From Planctomycetaceae bacterium (GTDB lineage Bacteria; Planctomycetota; Planctomycetia; Planctomycetales; Planctomycetaceae): 64,000 nt of DNA. The translations under genes and the position numbers were made by a program. The DNA lies in the NCBI GenBank assembly GCA_017795105.1, contig CP051247.1, positions 3,926,001 to 3,990,000 on the forward strand, in the 5' to 3' direction. The notes under the pieces are model-generated. The model saw only the letters and a list, made by a program, of their open reading frames with translations. It was not told the origin of the DNA and ran no database searches. This document shows positions 53,088-61,728 of this stretch, one piece after another (within the stretch, counting starts at the first letter, position 1; each line of letters starts with the position of its first letter).

Positions 53088-55102
53088 TTGGTAATACTTA
53101 TTACGCAGCCTATCAGGCGCGACAGTCTCGGCTCGCGCTCCTGGCGGCCTCTGTTTATTCGACGGCCCTTCTGGTGGCGGGTTTCGTCTTCGTGATCGCT
53201 GGCAACGGATTCGCGTGGCTGGACGTCGTGTCGACATCGCTGTTCGTGATTCTCTCGTTCTGGATCTCGGTCGGATTCTGGAACGCAGTCATCGGGTTCC
53301 GCAATGCGTGGAACGATCGCCCACGGACCGAGCACAAACTGACGCAGGAGTCCGCAGCAGCGCTGGCCGAGAGAAGCCGCACTGCGATCCTGATGCCGGT
53401 TTACAACGAAGATCCTGAAGCAGTCTTCTCCCGCATCCACGCGATGATCCAGTCGTTACACGAAACGGGTGCGGAAGATGGCTTCGAATTCTTCGTGCTC
53501 AGTGATACCACGAATCCCGATATCGCTTTGCGGGAAGAACTGATCTGGACGCAGTACGTCGAGCATTTCCGTCCGCCGATCAACGTCTACTATCGGCGAC
53601 GGGCGAAGAACCTCCGTCGTAAGGCCGGCAATATCGCCGATTTCTGTGAACGCTGGGGACGTAATTACGACTTCATGCTCATTCTCGATGCCGATAGCGT
53701 GATGGCCGGCCGAACCGTCGTCGAACTCGTGCGACGCATGCTGCGAGATCCGCGGCTCGGAATCCTTCAGGCTCCGCCGCGTCCCGTAAATCGTCAGTCG
53801 CTGTTCGCGCGTCTGCAGCAATTCGCCGCAGCCGTTTATGGACCGCTTTGCGTACGCGGCTTCTGTTCCTGGACCGCGACCGATGGGAACTACTGGGGAC
53901 ATAACGCGATCCTCCGCGTCCGTCCGTTTATCGATCATTGTGAACTTCCGGTGCTCTCGGGGGCTCGACCACTCGGCGGAGAAATTCTCAGCCACGATTT
54001 TGTGGAAGCCGCTTTGATGCTGCGGGCCGGCTACAAGGTTCAGATTGCCGATGACCTTGAAGGCAGTTACGAAGAGTGTCCGACGACGCTGGGCGACTAT
54101 GCCCAGCGCGATCAGCGCTGGTGTCAGGGAAATCTCCAGCACGCTCGGCTCGTGACGTGCGAAGGATTCCGTCCGCTCAGTCGAATTCACTTCGCAATGG
54201 GCGTGATGTCCTACGTCGCCTCGCCGATCTGGCTCGCGTTCATTGCTTCGTTGCTGGCGACACGCTGGCTTGAAGGAGCAACCATTGTCGGCAGCGCGAT
54301 CGATGGTTATCTCATGCTGACCGTCTTCGGTGTTTCCATGGTGATGCTGCTCGTGCCCAAGTTCCTGAGCCTGTATCTGATGTCCCGCGACTCCGAGCGA
54401 GCCAAACGATATGGAGGACGAATGGCGCTCCTGGGCGGCACATTGTTCGAGACCGCGATCTCAATTGTTTTCGCTCCCGTCATGGCTTACTACCACAGTC
54501 GGTTCGTCTTAACGACGCTGATGGGGAAGTCGGTGACCTGGAACTGTCAGCAGCGAGATGAAACAACCGTTAGTCTGAAGCAGGCGTGGGCCATGCATCG
54601 CGACGTCCTCGTGTTCTACGCGATTCTGGGCGGCTTCGTCGCCTGGTCGGCGCCTGCGTTGTTGCCCTGGTTTGTTCCAATGCTTGTCGGGCCTTTGTTG
54701 ATCGTTCCGCTCGCCTCTGCCTTCAGCAGTCGGGGAATCGGACACTGGCTCGAAAAGCGAGGGCTGCTCTTAATTCCTGAAGAGCAAACTCGCCCGAAAC
54801 TGCTGCGGAAACTGGATGAAGCCGCCGCGTTTTTCCGAGACAATCCTCTGGTCGAGCCGGGCCGCGATATTTTGCAAACCGTGCTCGCCAATCGCGGACA
54901 TTCGCTGATGCATATGAAGATTGCCCGCGAGATGCTGCCCACTCGCGAACCGGCCGAGCCGTTTGTGACTGAGAATCTTGACGAGGTCGAGTCGTACGTC
55001 CGCAAAGGCGAATTCAATCGCTTGCCGATTGATGTCCGCCGGTCGTTGATTCTCGATAACGAAGCGTTCAAACGACTGGCGACGATCTGCCAGAACGTTT
55101 AG
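53084..55102 (+). CDS. opgH: glucosyltransferase OpgH (MdoH)
   Basis: The 672-residue inner-membrane GT2 glycosyltransferase makes beta-1,2-linked osmoregulated periplasmic glucan backbones from UDP-glucose. Conserved motifs are RTAILMPVYNEDPEAVF, VYYRRRAKNLRRKAGNIADF, MLILDADSVMAG (DxD), SGARPLGGEILSHDFVEAAL and QRDQRWCQGNLQHARL (QRxRW-type). It is shorter than E. coli OpgH (847) because it lacks the long N-terminal cytoplasmic region, part of which may be supplied by the coupled 85-residue ORF. The GTG start overlaps that ORF's stop. Confidence 0.95.
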   Translation: MIGNTYYAAYQARQSRLALLAASVYSTALLVAGFVFVIAGNGFAWLDVVSTSLFVILSFWISVGFWNAVIGFRNAWNDRPRTEHKLTQESAAALAERSRTAILMPVYNEDPEAVFSRIHAMIQSLHETGAEDGFEFFVLSDTTNPDIALREELIWTQYVEHFRPPINVYYRRRAKNLRRKAGNIADFCERWGRNYDFMLILDADSVMAGRTVVELVRRMLRDPRLGILQAPPRPVNRQSLFARLQQFAAAVYGPLCVRGFCSWTATDGNYWGHNAILRVRPFIDHCELPVLSGARPLGGEILSHDFVEAALMLRAGYKVQIADDLEGSYEECPTTLGDYAQRDQRWCQGNLQHARLVTCEGFRPLSRIHFAMGVMSYVASPIWLAFIASLLATRWLEGATIVGSAIDGYLMLTVFGVSMVMLLVPKFLSLYLMSRDSERAKRYGGRMALLGGTLFETAISIVFAPVMAYYHSRFVLTTLMGKSVTWNCQQRDETTVSLKQAWAMHRDVLVFYAILGGFVAWSAPALLPWFVPMLVGPLLIVPLASAFSSRGIGHWLEKRGLLLIPEEQTRPKLLRKLDEAAAFFRDNPLVEPGRDILQTVLANRGHSLMHMKIAREMLPTREPAEPFVTENLDEVESYVRKGEFNRLPIDVRRSLILDNEAFKRLATICQNV

Positions 55103-55124
55103 CCCGGTCGTCTGCGACCAATAG

Positions 55125-55163
55125 AAAAGGCCTCTCCGACATCGGCGTCGGGGAGGCCTTTTT
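55125..55163. terminator. intrinsic terminator after opgH
   Basis: The stem AAAAGGCCTCTCCGAC/GTCGGGGAGGCCTTTTT with an ATCGGC loop ends in TTTTT on the right and has AAAA on the left. It can serve opgH and the convergent gene ending at 55188. Confidence 0.9.
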
Positions 55164-55187
55164 GTTTTGCGGAATGCCGCTACAGAC

Positions 55188-56006
55188 TTAGCAGTTCGCC
55201 CAGACCCGTTTCATGTATTCGAGCGAGTCGACCGCAATCTTTTCGGCTCCCGGGGTATAGTCGAAGACTTCGACCGAAACCCAGCCGTCGTAACCGGTTT
55301 CTTTCAACGCGGCGAAAATCGGCGTGAAGTCGACTTCGCCCATGCCTGGTCCACGCAGGTTGACATCATTCGCATGGAAGTGGGCGGTCACATCGCGGAA
55401 TTCGCGGATCAGATCCGGAATCGAAGTCGACTCGTCCGACATGGCCTTCACGTCCTGATGCAGCTGAATGGCGGGGCTGCGGAAGTGATCGATCAGCTCA
55501 CGTGCCTGCTGGCAGGTGATCATGTAGTCGGTTTCCTGTCGCGACAGCGGCTCCAGACAGAGCGTGACGCCGGCCGCTTCCAGGTGTGGGACGACTTCGG
55601 CCAGAACCTGAATCGCATGATCGTTGGCTTCTTCCATCGAGACGCCCGGCAACAGATTCCGCTGCTTGGGAGAGCCGAGGACCATCAGCTTTCCGCCCAG
55701 GTCCTGACAGAGTCGCGTCAGTTCGATGAGGTATTCCGAAGTTCGTTTGCGGACGTCGGCATCTGCGGTGGTGAGATAGAAGCCTTCCGTTTTGGCGAGC
55801 AACCAGTGGAGGCCGATGATCTCGAGTCCGGCCTGCTCAGCGGTTTTTCGGTAGTGCTCGCGCTCCTGTTTCGTCACCTGATCGGCCGAGGCGGCGAGTG
55901 TGAACGGGGCGACTTCGACGCCCGTGTACCCGGTTTCGACAATGAACTCGCATTGCCGCTCCCACGACCACCCTTCGAACAGTTCCTGACAGATCGCAAA
56001 TTTCAT
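55188..56006 (-). CDS. sugar phosphate isomerase/epimerase (TIM barrel)
   Basis: The 272-residue protein has the AP-endonuclease 2-type TIM barrel: YTGVEVAPFTL, LMVLGSPKQRNLLPGVSMEE, VTLCLEPLSRQETDYM (metal Glu), IQLHQDVKAMSDE (Asp) and AHFHANDVNLRGPGMGEVDF (His) and VSVEVFDYTPG (Glu). All predicted metal ligands are present. It resembles D-tagatose/D-psicose 3-epimerase or hydroxypyruvate isomerase relatives. GGGAGAA precedes the ATG. Confidence 0.88.
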   Translation of the reverse strand: MKFAICQELFEGWSWERQCEFIVETGYTGVEVAPFTLAASADQVTKQEREHYRKTAEQAGLEIIGLHWLLAKTEGFYLTTADADVRKRTSEYLIELTRLCQDLGGKLMVLGSPKQRNLLPGVSMEEANDHAIQVLAEVVPHLEAAGVTLCLEPLSRQETDYMITCQQARELIDHFRSPAIQLHQDVKAMSDESTSIPDLIREFRDVTAHFHANDVNLRGPGMGEVDFTPIFAALKETGYDGWVSVEVFDYTPGAEKIAVDSLEYMKRVWANC

Positions 56007-56407
56007 CGCAGTTCTCCCGCCAAATTATCGTCGCAAGTCTCTATTTCAGAGTCACTTGAGCGAATCCCAGCTGTGATTTGAGTCGCTTTCCGAACTCATC
56101 CTAGCGGATCACGTTCAGCGGCGAAACCGGCTCGCCTGGGTTCTCTCCCGCTTCCAACCGGATACCGGATTTACCGGTTGAGGTGATTGCGCGACAGCAG
56201 GCTGCTCGGCAGAGTCGGCAATCTGTTCAAACTGGTGAATACGGGAAAGTTGCAGCGAGATTCCTGACGAAACAAGAGATGGCGTCCGTCTCCCGGACGT
56301 GCCGTGAGTCAGTTGGAGCATGCCGGATCGGTGCGTGCGCTCCGGTTTCATTAAGAACACAAGCCTCGGAAATTCGATTAGCGAGGCGGAACAGAGGGAC
56401 AAGAACC
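56007..56407. other. upstream region of the YTV protein gene
   Basis: About 400 bases without a supported gene. A frame in phase with the YTV gene runs back to 56183, but the signal peptide starts at 56408. No repeat or promoter box is clear. Confidence 0.4.
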
Positions 56408-57805
56408 ATGAAGTCAGCAGCCAGGATTATGCTCGCTGCATTCGCGCTGATGATTGGCGCGATGGGCGGCACAGCACAAGCCGCGTATTGCGGCGCGGAC
56501 AGCTTTGATTGCTGTCCGACAGACACATGTGGACGCTGGGGCCACTTTGGTATCGCCAAGCAGCAGTGCTGCGGCCCCAAGTATCAGACGGTGAAGAAGG
56601 TTGTCTGGGATACGCAGGAATACTGCTGCCCGGTTACGGTTTACGACACCTGCTGCGAACGGGTTCCCGTCCCCTGCACGCGCACCGTGTTCAAAACCTG
56701 CTACCGCAAGGAAAAGTACGAAGTCTGTCGCCCGGTCTATAAGACCTGCTACCGCACGGTTTGCGAAACCGTTCGTCGGCCGGTTTACAAGACCTGCTAC
56801 CGCAAGGTGACCGAGACCGTTCGTAAGCCCGTGTACAAGACCTGCTACCGTGAGCACTGTTACACGGTCTGCCGCCCGGTGACCCGGACCTGCTATCGCA
56901 ACGTCTGCTACACGCACTGCCGCCCGGTCTACAAGACTTGCTACAAAGAAGTCTGCTGTACTCAGTACCGCACAAAAACACGCACCTGCTACCGCGACGT
57001 CTGCTACACCGTCTGCAAGCCGGTTCGTGAAACGCACTGGGTCGATGTCTGCTGCGGCGAGTGGAAAACCGTTCGTGAACGGATCCCCTGCCCCTGCGGA
57101 ACGACCTGTCATCCGGAATCGTGCTGCATCAACCACTACGGCGGCTGTGTTGACGGTTGCGTCGACGGCTGTGGTGATGGTTGCGGCAACGACTGCCCGG
57201 ACTGCCGCGTGATGAACAAGTGCCATGGTGGCTACACGATCTGTCGTCAGGTCTGGTGCCCCAAAGTGGTCAAGAAGAAGGTCTGCTCGGTTCGCTACGA
57301 AACCTGTGTGAAAACTCGCCGTGTTCCTTACACGGTCTGTGAACGGGTTCCCTACACCGTGAAACGTAAGGTTCCTTACACGACCTGCCATATGGTCAAA
57401 GAGTGCCGCACCCGTCGCGTCCCTTACACGACCGTGCACATGGTCAAGGAAACGAAGCGTTGCCGCGTCCCTTACACGACCTGCCACTTCGTCGAACGCT
57501 GCATCACCCGCCGCGTGCCTTACACGACCTGCACCTGGAAGTGTGACACCATCAAGCGGAAGATACCTTACACGACCTGCCACATGGTCAAAGAATGTCG
57601 TACCCGTTGCGTGCCTTACACGACCTGCAAAACGGTCCGCGACGTCCGCTACGTCACTCAGACCAAGTGCGTGCCTCGCACGATCATGGTCAAGAAGACC
57701 CGCTGCGTGCCCCGCGTGGTGTGCGAACGGGTTCCGGTCTGCAACGACTGCTGTCCGCAGACCTGCGAAGAATGCGTCGACGGATGCCAGCCTTGCATCC
57801 AGTAG
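56408..57805 (+). CDS. cysteine-rich YTV-type wall protein
   Basis: The 465-residue protein has a signal peptide (MKSAARIMLAAFALMIGAMG). Short repeats with Tyr/Thr/Val and Cys follow. The first half (about 75-230) is built from units such as RPVYKTCYRKVTETVRK. The second half (about 300-430) is built from units of the type RRVPYTTCHMVKEC. A Cys/Gly/Asp hinge (GCVDGCVDGCGDGCGNDC) lies near residue 245. This matches the planctomycete YTV domain family proposed as wall or surface proteins. The very high Cys content suggests disulfide cross-linking. AGAGGGA precedes the ATG. Confidence 0.93.
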   Translation: MKSAARIMLAAFALMIGAMGGTAQAAYCGADSFDCCPTDTCGRWGHFGIAKQQCCGPKYQTVKKVVWDTQEYCCPVTVYDTCCERVPVPCTRTVFKTCYRKEKYEVCRPVYKTCYRTVCETVRRPVYKTCYRKVTETVRKPVYKTCYREHCYTVCRPVTRTCYRNVCYTHCRPVYKTCYKEVCCTQYRTKTRTCYRDVCYTVCKPVRETHWVDVCCGEWKTVRERIPCPCGTTCHPESCCINHYGGCVDGCVDGCGDGCGNDCPDCRVMNKCHGGYTICRQVWCPKVVKKKVCSVRYETCVKTRRVPYTVCERVPYTVKRKVPYTTCHMVKECRTRRVPYTTVHMVKETKRCRVPYTTCHFVERCITRRVPYTTCTWKCDTIKRKIPYTTCHMVKECRTRCVPYTTCKTVRDVRYVTQTKCVPRTIMVKKTRCVPRVVCERVPVCNDCCPQTCEECVDGCQPCIQ

Positions 57806-58129
57806 AATGCGAGTCACTCTCCGGGGAATGAAGCTTACTTCATCCCCGGGGGAGTCCTCGATCGAACAATGCTGACATGAAGTCCGAACCTTCGGTCAGC
57901 ACGACAGCCAGGATGGGAGCCAGATCCAGCTGTCGCTTATGAGAATACGATGTCTCTCTCGTCTCCTTGAAGGGCCGCACTACACCACGTGCGGCCCTTT
58001 TCGTATTCAGTCCCTCGAAATCGCAGGCGAAGGAATTGATAATTATTTCTTAGAATGCGCCTTGTGATTGAAAACTGACTTCTAGAATCCTTTCAAACCT
58101 TCCCTTAATCCTTGAAAGGAACTGAAGTC
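57806..58129 (+). other. intergenic region with terminator
   Basis: About 320 bases. Apart from the terminator at 57970-58002 nothing is recognised except AAAGGA, the fasciclin gene's ribosome binding site, at the end. Confidence 0.45.
57970..58002 (+). terminator. intrinsic terminator after the YTV gene
   Basis: The stem AAGGGCCGCAC/GTGCGGCCCTT with an eight-base loop is followed by TTCG and lies 165 bases after the YTV stop. The T-run is short. Confidence 0.65.
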
Positions 58130-58606
58130 ATGATTCGAACAACTCTCTTTTCTGTCGCCGCTGTTGTTGGACTTGCTTTCTCGGCTCAGGCTGCTGAGAA
58201 AACCATCGTCGAAACCGCTGTCGGAGCCGGTGATTTCAACACGCTGGTCGCCGCCGTCAAAGCCGCCGGGCTCGTCGAGACGCTGCAGGGTGACGGTCCT
58301 TACACCGTCTTCGCCCCAACTGACAAAGCCTTCTCCAAGCTGCCCGAAGGTACTGTGGAATCGCTGTTGAAGCCTGAAAACAAGGACAAGCTGACCTCCA
58401 TCCTGCTTTACCACGTGGTCCCCGGCAAAGTGATGGCCGCTGATGTTGTGAAGCTGCACGAAGCCGAAACCGCACAAGGGAGCAAAGTCGATATTAAGAC
58501 CAAGGGCAAGAAGGTCATGGTCGACAACGCCAAAGTCATCAAGACCGACATCGAATGCTCGAATGGTGTCATTCACGTGATCGACGCTGTCATTCTGCCA
58601 GAATAA
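58130..58606 (+). CDS. secreted fasciclin (FAS1) domain protein
   Basis: The 158-residue protein has a signal peptide (MIRTTLFSVAAVVGLAFSAQ, cleaved near AQA-A) and one FAS1 domain. The H1 motif is YTVFAPTDKAFSKLP, ILLYHVVPGK follows, and the H2 motif is NGVIHVIDAVILP. FAS1 proteins mediate adhesion or extracellular matrix contacts. AAAGGA lies just before the ATG; TTG at 58112 is upstream of that site and is not used. A terminator follows. Confidence 0.93.
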   Translation: MIRTTLFSVAAVVGLAFSAQAAEKTIVETAVGAGDFNTLVAAVKAAGLVETLQGDGPYTVFAPTDKAFSKLPEGTVESLLKPENKDKLTSILLYHVVPGKVMAADVVKLHEAETAQGSKVDIKTKGKKVMVDNAKVIKTDIECSNGVIHVIDAVILPE

Positions 58607-58999
58607 TCGCTGGTAGTTTCATCGAACAACTAGACGATCCTCGGTTTTTATATCGAGGGTCGTTTTTGTGAATATAGGGGTAGAAGGTGTAGGTATATCG
58701 ACTGCTGTGAAGTGGATAGTCGATGAGCGCTGAGTCCGGGGAATGGCTGGCGATCAGCCATGCCCAAACAGATTGTAGACTCGAGTCGCATCTTCCCAAC
58801 TCGTGCAGTCGAATTTGAGACCGCGGGGCAGATCGCGGCGGCGACGAGGTCGCTACAGAGGAAAATCTGTCGACGTGTGTGCACAGCGGCGAATCTTAAC
58901 AATTGATCGATGCAAAATTAACGATCGCGCAGAGCATGGTCCTGTTCGGAACAGCGAGCCGATTCTTTCGGAGTGAGAGACCAACGCATCTGACTGTGA
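58607..58999. other. intergenic region after the fasciclin gene
   Basis: About 390 bases. The terminator at 58633-58667 is the only element recognised; the rest shows no gene or repeat. Confidence 0.45.
58633..58667 (+). terminator. intrinsic terminator after the fasciclin gene
   Basis: The stem ACGATCCTCG/CGAGGGTCGT (one mismatch-tolerant G-T pair) with a ten-base loop is followed by TTTTG, 28 bases after the stop. Confidence 0.82.
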
Positions 59000-61309
59000 G
59001 TGCTGGAGGTGAACGATCGTATCAAGAACCGGGATGAGCCAGATCTCAAGAGCCCGCAGGAGACTCTGCAGGCCGGCCCCGGTTCCACAGCATCCGAGCC
59101 CTCCCCAGCGTCTCTCCTTCCCCAACTGCTCAAGATCGTCCTGTTGATCCTGCTGACAGCTTGTGCCTATGCGCCGGGCGTCAATGGCGATTTCATCTGG
59201 GATGACGACGACTACGTCACCGAGAACCCGACGCTCCATGATCTCGATGGCCTCGTCGACCTGTGGATCCGTCCCTCATCGACACCCCAGTATTATCCAC
59301 TCGTGTTTTCGACATTCTGGGTCGAGTACCAGCTCTGGGGGCTCGAAGCGACCGGGTTTCGTGTCACGAACATTGCCCTCCACGCAATTAATGCCCTGTT
59401 GATCTGGCGACTTCTGGGAGTGTTGGGGATTTCCGGAGCCTACTGGGCGGCGTTGATCTTTGCCGTCCATCCCGTCCACATTGAATCGGTCACCTGGATC
59501 ACGGAACGCAAAAATGTTCTTTCCGGATTCTTTTACCTGCTGGCCATGCTCTGCTATGTGCGACGGCGACCTTTCGGTTTCGTTCCCACCACGGCAGCCG
59601 CATCGCGGGGGTACTACGCACTCACGTTACTTCTGTTTGTCGCAGCTCTGCTGAGCAAATCGGTCACCGCAACGCTTCCGGCTGCCTTGCTGGTCATTCT
59701 CTGGATGAAAAAAGGGGAACTGCCGATCGCTGAGTTGCTGAAGACTCTGCCCTTCTTCGCTCTCGGGATCGGCTTCGGACTGCACACCGCCTGGCTGGAG
59801 TACAGTCAGGTTTACGCGCAGGGCGAGGAGTTTCAGTGGACGTTCTGGCAACGTAGTCTCATTGCCAGCCGGTCTCTCTGGACGTACCTGGTGAATCTGG
59901 TCGCTCCGGTGGACCTGATGTTCTTCTATCCGAAATGGAACCTGGAATCTCCCTCCGCACTCACGATTCTGAGTCTGCCAGCGTGGTTGCTGCTTTGCGG
60001 AGTCCTTCTGGCTCGCGCCTATCAGGGGCATCGCAGACTGCTGGCCAGTCTGCTGCTGTTCGCGGGGACGCTCTTCCCGGCGCTTGGGTTCCTCAACGTC
60101 TATCCGCATCGGTACTCGTTCGTCGCCGATCATTTCCAGTATCTGGCCAGCATCCCCATCATCGCCGTCTTCGGTGTCTGCCTGCATCGGCTTTGGGAGA
60201 CGGATGCTTCATTCCGTGCCCATTCTGGAAAGCGGTTCGTCTCCGTGCGCAAGGCGATACCGATCGTCGTGATTGCTGCGCTGGTTGCACTTTCGATGAC
60301 TTATGTTCGCGTCTTCGACACGTCAGAACGCATCTGGCGGCATGTCATCGCGAACAATCCGACCTGCTGGATTGCCCTGAACAATCTCGCCGTGATTGAA
60401 TCGGACCGGGGAAACAAACAGATCGCCCGCGAACTGAGTGAAGCGGCTATCGAGCATAACCCCAACTACTTCCTCGGCCATTGGACGCTCGGCAACATCT
60501 GTGCGTCCATCGGTGATGCCGACTGTGCAGTCGCCAGTTTTCGGGCGGCTCTCGACAACCTCCCCTCAGCTGATTACGACCAGACCGATCACCACGATAT
60601 CCGCATCGACATCGGCACGGTGCTGCTGCGGGACGATCGTACCGAAGAGGCGATTGCCGCGTATCGCGATGCCGTCCGCCGCTTTCCCGATTCCCAGCGG
60701 GCCCACGCCTATCTCGGCGACGCTCTGCGGAGTACTGGTCGATTCCGCGAAGCACACAAAGTTTTCGAATCCGCCCGCCAACTCGATCCGACCGTGCCTT
60801 CGTTCTGGAAATTCTCCATCGAATGCCTGTTCGATGCCCGCAGATATTCGGATGCCCTGCCACTCGCCTTCGCGTTCCAGAAGCGCTTCCCCAAACTGAT
60901 CGAACCTTATCTGCTGGCAGCAGAAGCCTGTCGTTCAACAGGCAACGAAACCAATCGACTGCAGATTCTGAGTCAAACCGTGCAGATCTTTCCCGCCGAT
61001 CCTCGCGGACAACTCGCGCTTGCCTGGGCTCTCGCCACGACCCCGGACGAAACGCTGAGAAACTCTCAACGAGCGGCCGAACTCGCGCGGGCCTGCCACA
61101 CCCGCTACGCCGCTCAGACCTGGCAATGCGATGACGTCCTCGCGGCAAGTCTCGCCGCTCAGGGCAACTTCTCTGCAGCCACCATCGCCGCAGAGCGTGC
61201 CTTGGCCCACCCGACTCTGCAGGATCCCGAAGAGCGATCTGCCGTCGAAGCACGGCTCAATCTCTACCAGAACGAGCAACTCTTCCTGGATCAGCCGCCG
61301 CAGCAGTGA
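59000..61309 (+). CDS. TMTC-like membrane protein with TPR repeats (GT-C glycosyltransferase type)
   Basis: The 769-residue protein has about ten membrane helices in residues 40-440, then TPR units to about 740 (ANNPTCWIALNNLAVIESDR; AHAYLGDALRSTGRFREAHK). The first extracytoplasmic loop has GDFIWDDDDYVTENP, the acidic motif of GT-C glycosyltransferases. HPVHIESVTWITERKNVLS is the strongly conserved TMTC block. Eukaryotic TMTC proteins O-mannosylate proteins; bacterial relatives are common in Planctomycetes, with donor and acceptor unknown. The start is uncertain: GTG at 59000 or 59009; an upstream GAG only is seen. Confidence 0.85.
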   Translation: MLEVNDRIKNRDEPDLKSPQETLQAGPGSTASEPSPASLLPQLLKIVLLILLTACAYAPGVNGDFIWDDDDYVTENPTLHDLDGLVDLWIRPSSTPQYYPLVFSTFWVEYQLWGLEATGFRVTNIALHAINALLIWRLLGVLGISGAYWAALIFAVHPVHIESVTWITERKNVLSGFFYLLAMLCYVRRRPFGFVPTTAAASRGYYALTLLLFVAALLSKSVTATLPAALLVILWMKKGELPIAELLKTLPFFALGIGFGLHTAWLEYSQVYAQGEEFQWTFWQRSLIASRSLWTYLVNLVAPVDLMFFYPKWNLESPSALTILSLPAWLLLCGVLLARAYQGHRRLLASLLLFAGTLFPALGFLNVYPHRYSFVADHFQYLASIPIIAVFGVCLHRLWETDASFRAHSGKRFVSVRKAIPIVVIAALVALSMTYVRVFDTSERIWRHVIANNPTCWIALNNLAVIESDRGNKQIARELSEAAIEHNPNYFLGHWTLGNICASIGDADCAVASFRAALDNLPSADYDQTDHHDIRIDIGTVLLRDDRTEEAIAAYRDAVRRFPDSQRAHAYLGDALRSTGRFREAHKVFESARQLDPTVPSFWKFSIECLFDARRYSDALPLAFAFQKRFPKLIEPYLLAAEACRSTGNETNRLQILSQTVQIFPADPRGQLALAWALATTPDETLRNSQRAAELARACHTRYAAQTWQCDDVLAASLAAQGNFSAATIAAERALAHPTLQDPEERSAVEARLNLYQNEQLFLDQPPQQ

Positions 61310-61403
61310 AACAGCGTCTTCTCCGAGTGTCCCCTCCCCGGCATGTTCCCCGATTTCAAGAGTGAAACCATAACCGTGTCACTCTGAAAGCCGGGAACTG
61401 ATC

Positions 61404-61721
61404 ATGAAAACGCTCATCACATCGGCACTGTTCATCGCCGGACTCCTCGCCGCCCTTGCCTTCGCTCCAGAGATCAGCTTCGCGGACTCGAAGACATCGC
61501 CCCAGATGACATTCGACGAAGCTGCCATTCTCGTTCTTGAATGGCAACTCAACGAAGACGAGATCTTCGACCTGTATCTGGCCGGGATGATTGACGAAGC
61601 CACCACCATGATCCTGATGGATCTCGACGACTTCGAGAACACCCCCAAAGTTTCCGGCATGGACCTCGGCAGCGGACGCATCAAAGGCGTCTCCGGTCTC
61701 GATCTCGGCAGTGGGCGGTAG
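61404..61721 (+). CDS. small secreted protein with LGSGR repeats
   Basis: The 105-residue protein has a signal peptide (MKTLITSALFIAGLLAALAF). The acidic helical middle part is DEAAILVLEWQLNEDEIFDL. The C-terminal tail has GMDLGSGRIKG and GLDLGSGR, two copies of a short motif. GGGAAC lies upstream of the ATG. The family is not recognised. It ends eight bases before the convergent serine hydrolase gene. Confidence 0.65.
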   Translation: MKTLITSALFIAGLLAALAFAPEISFADSKTSPQMTFDEAAILVLEWQLNEDEIFDLYLAGMIDEATTMILMDLDDFENTPKVSGMDLGSGRIKGVSGLDLGSGR

Positions 61722-61728
61722 GCTGAAC

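Noticed and set aside
56414..57817. 467-residue open frame antisense to the YTV gene
   Set aside because: It appears repetitive (DHVAGRVR-like) only because the sense repeats are; no start signal.
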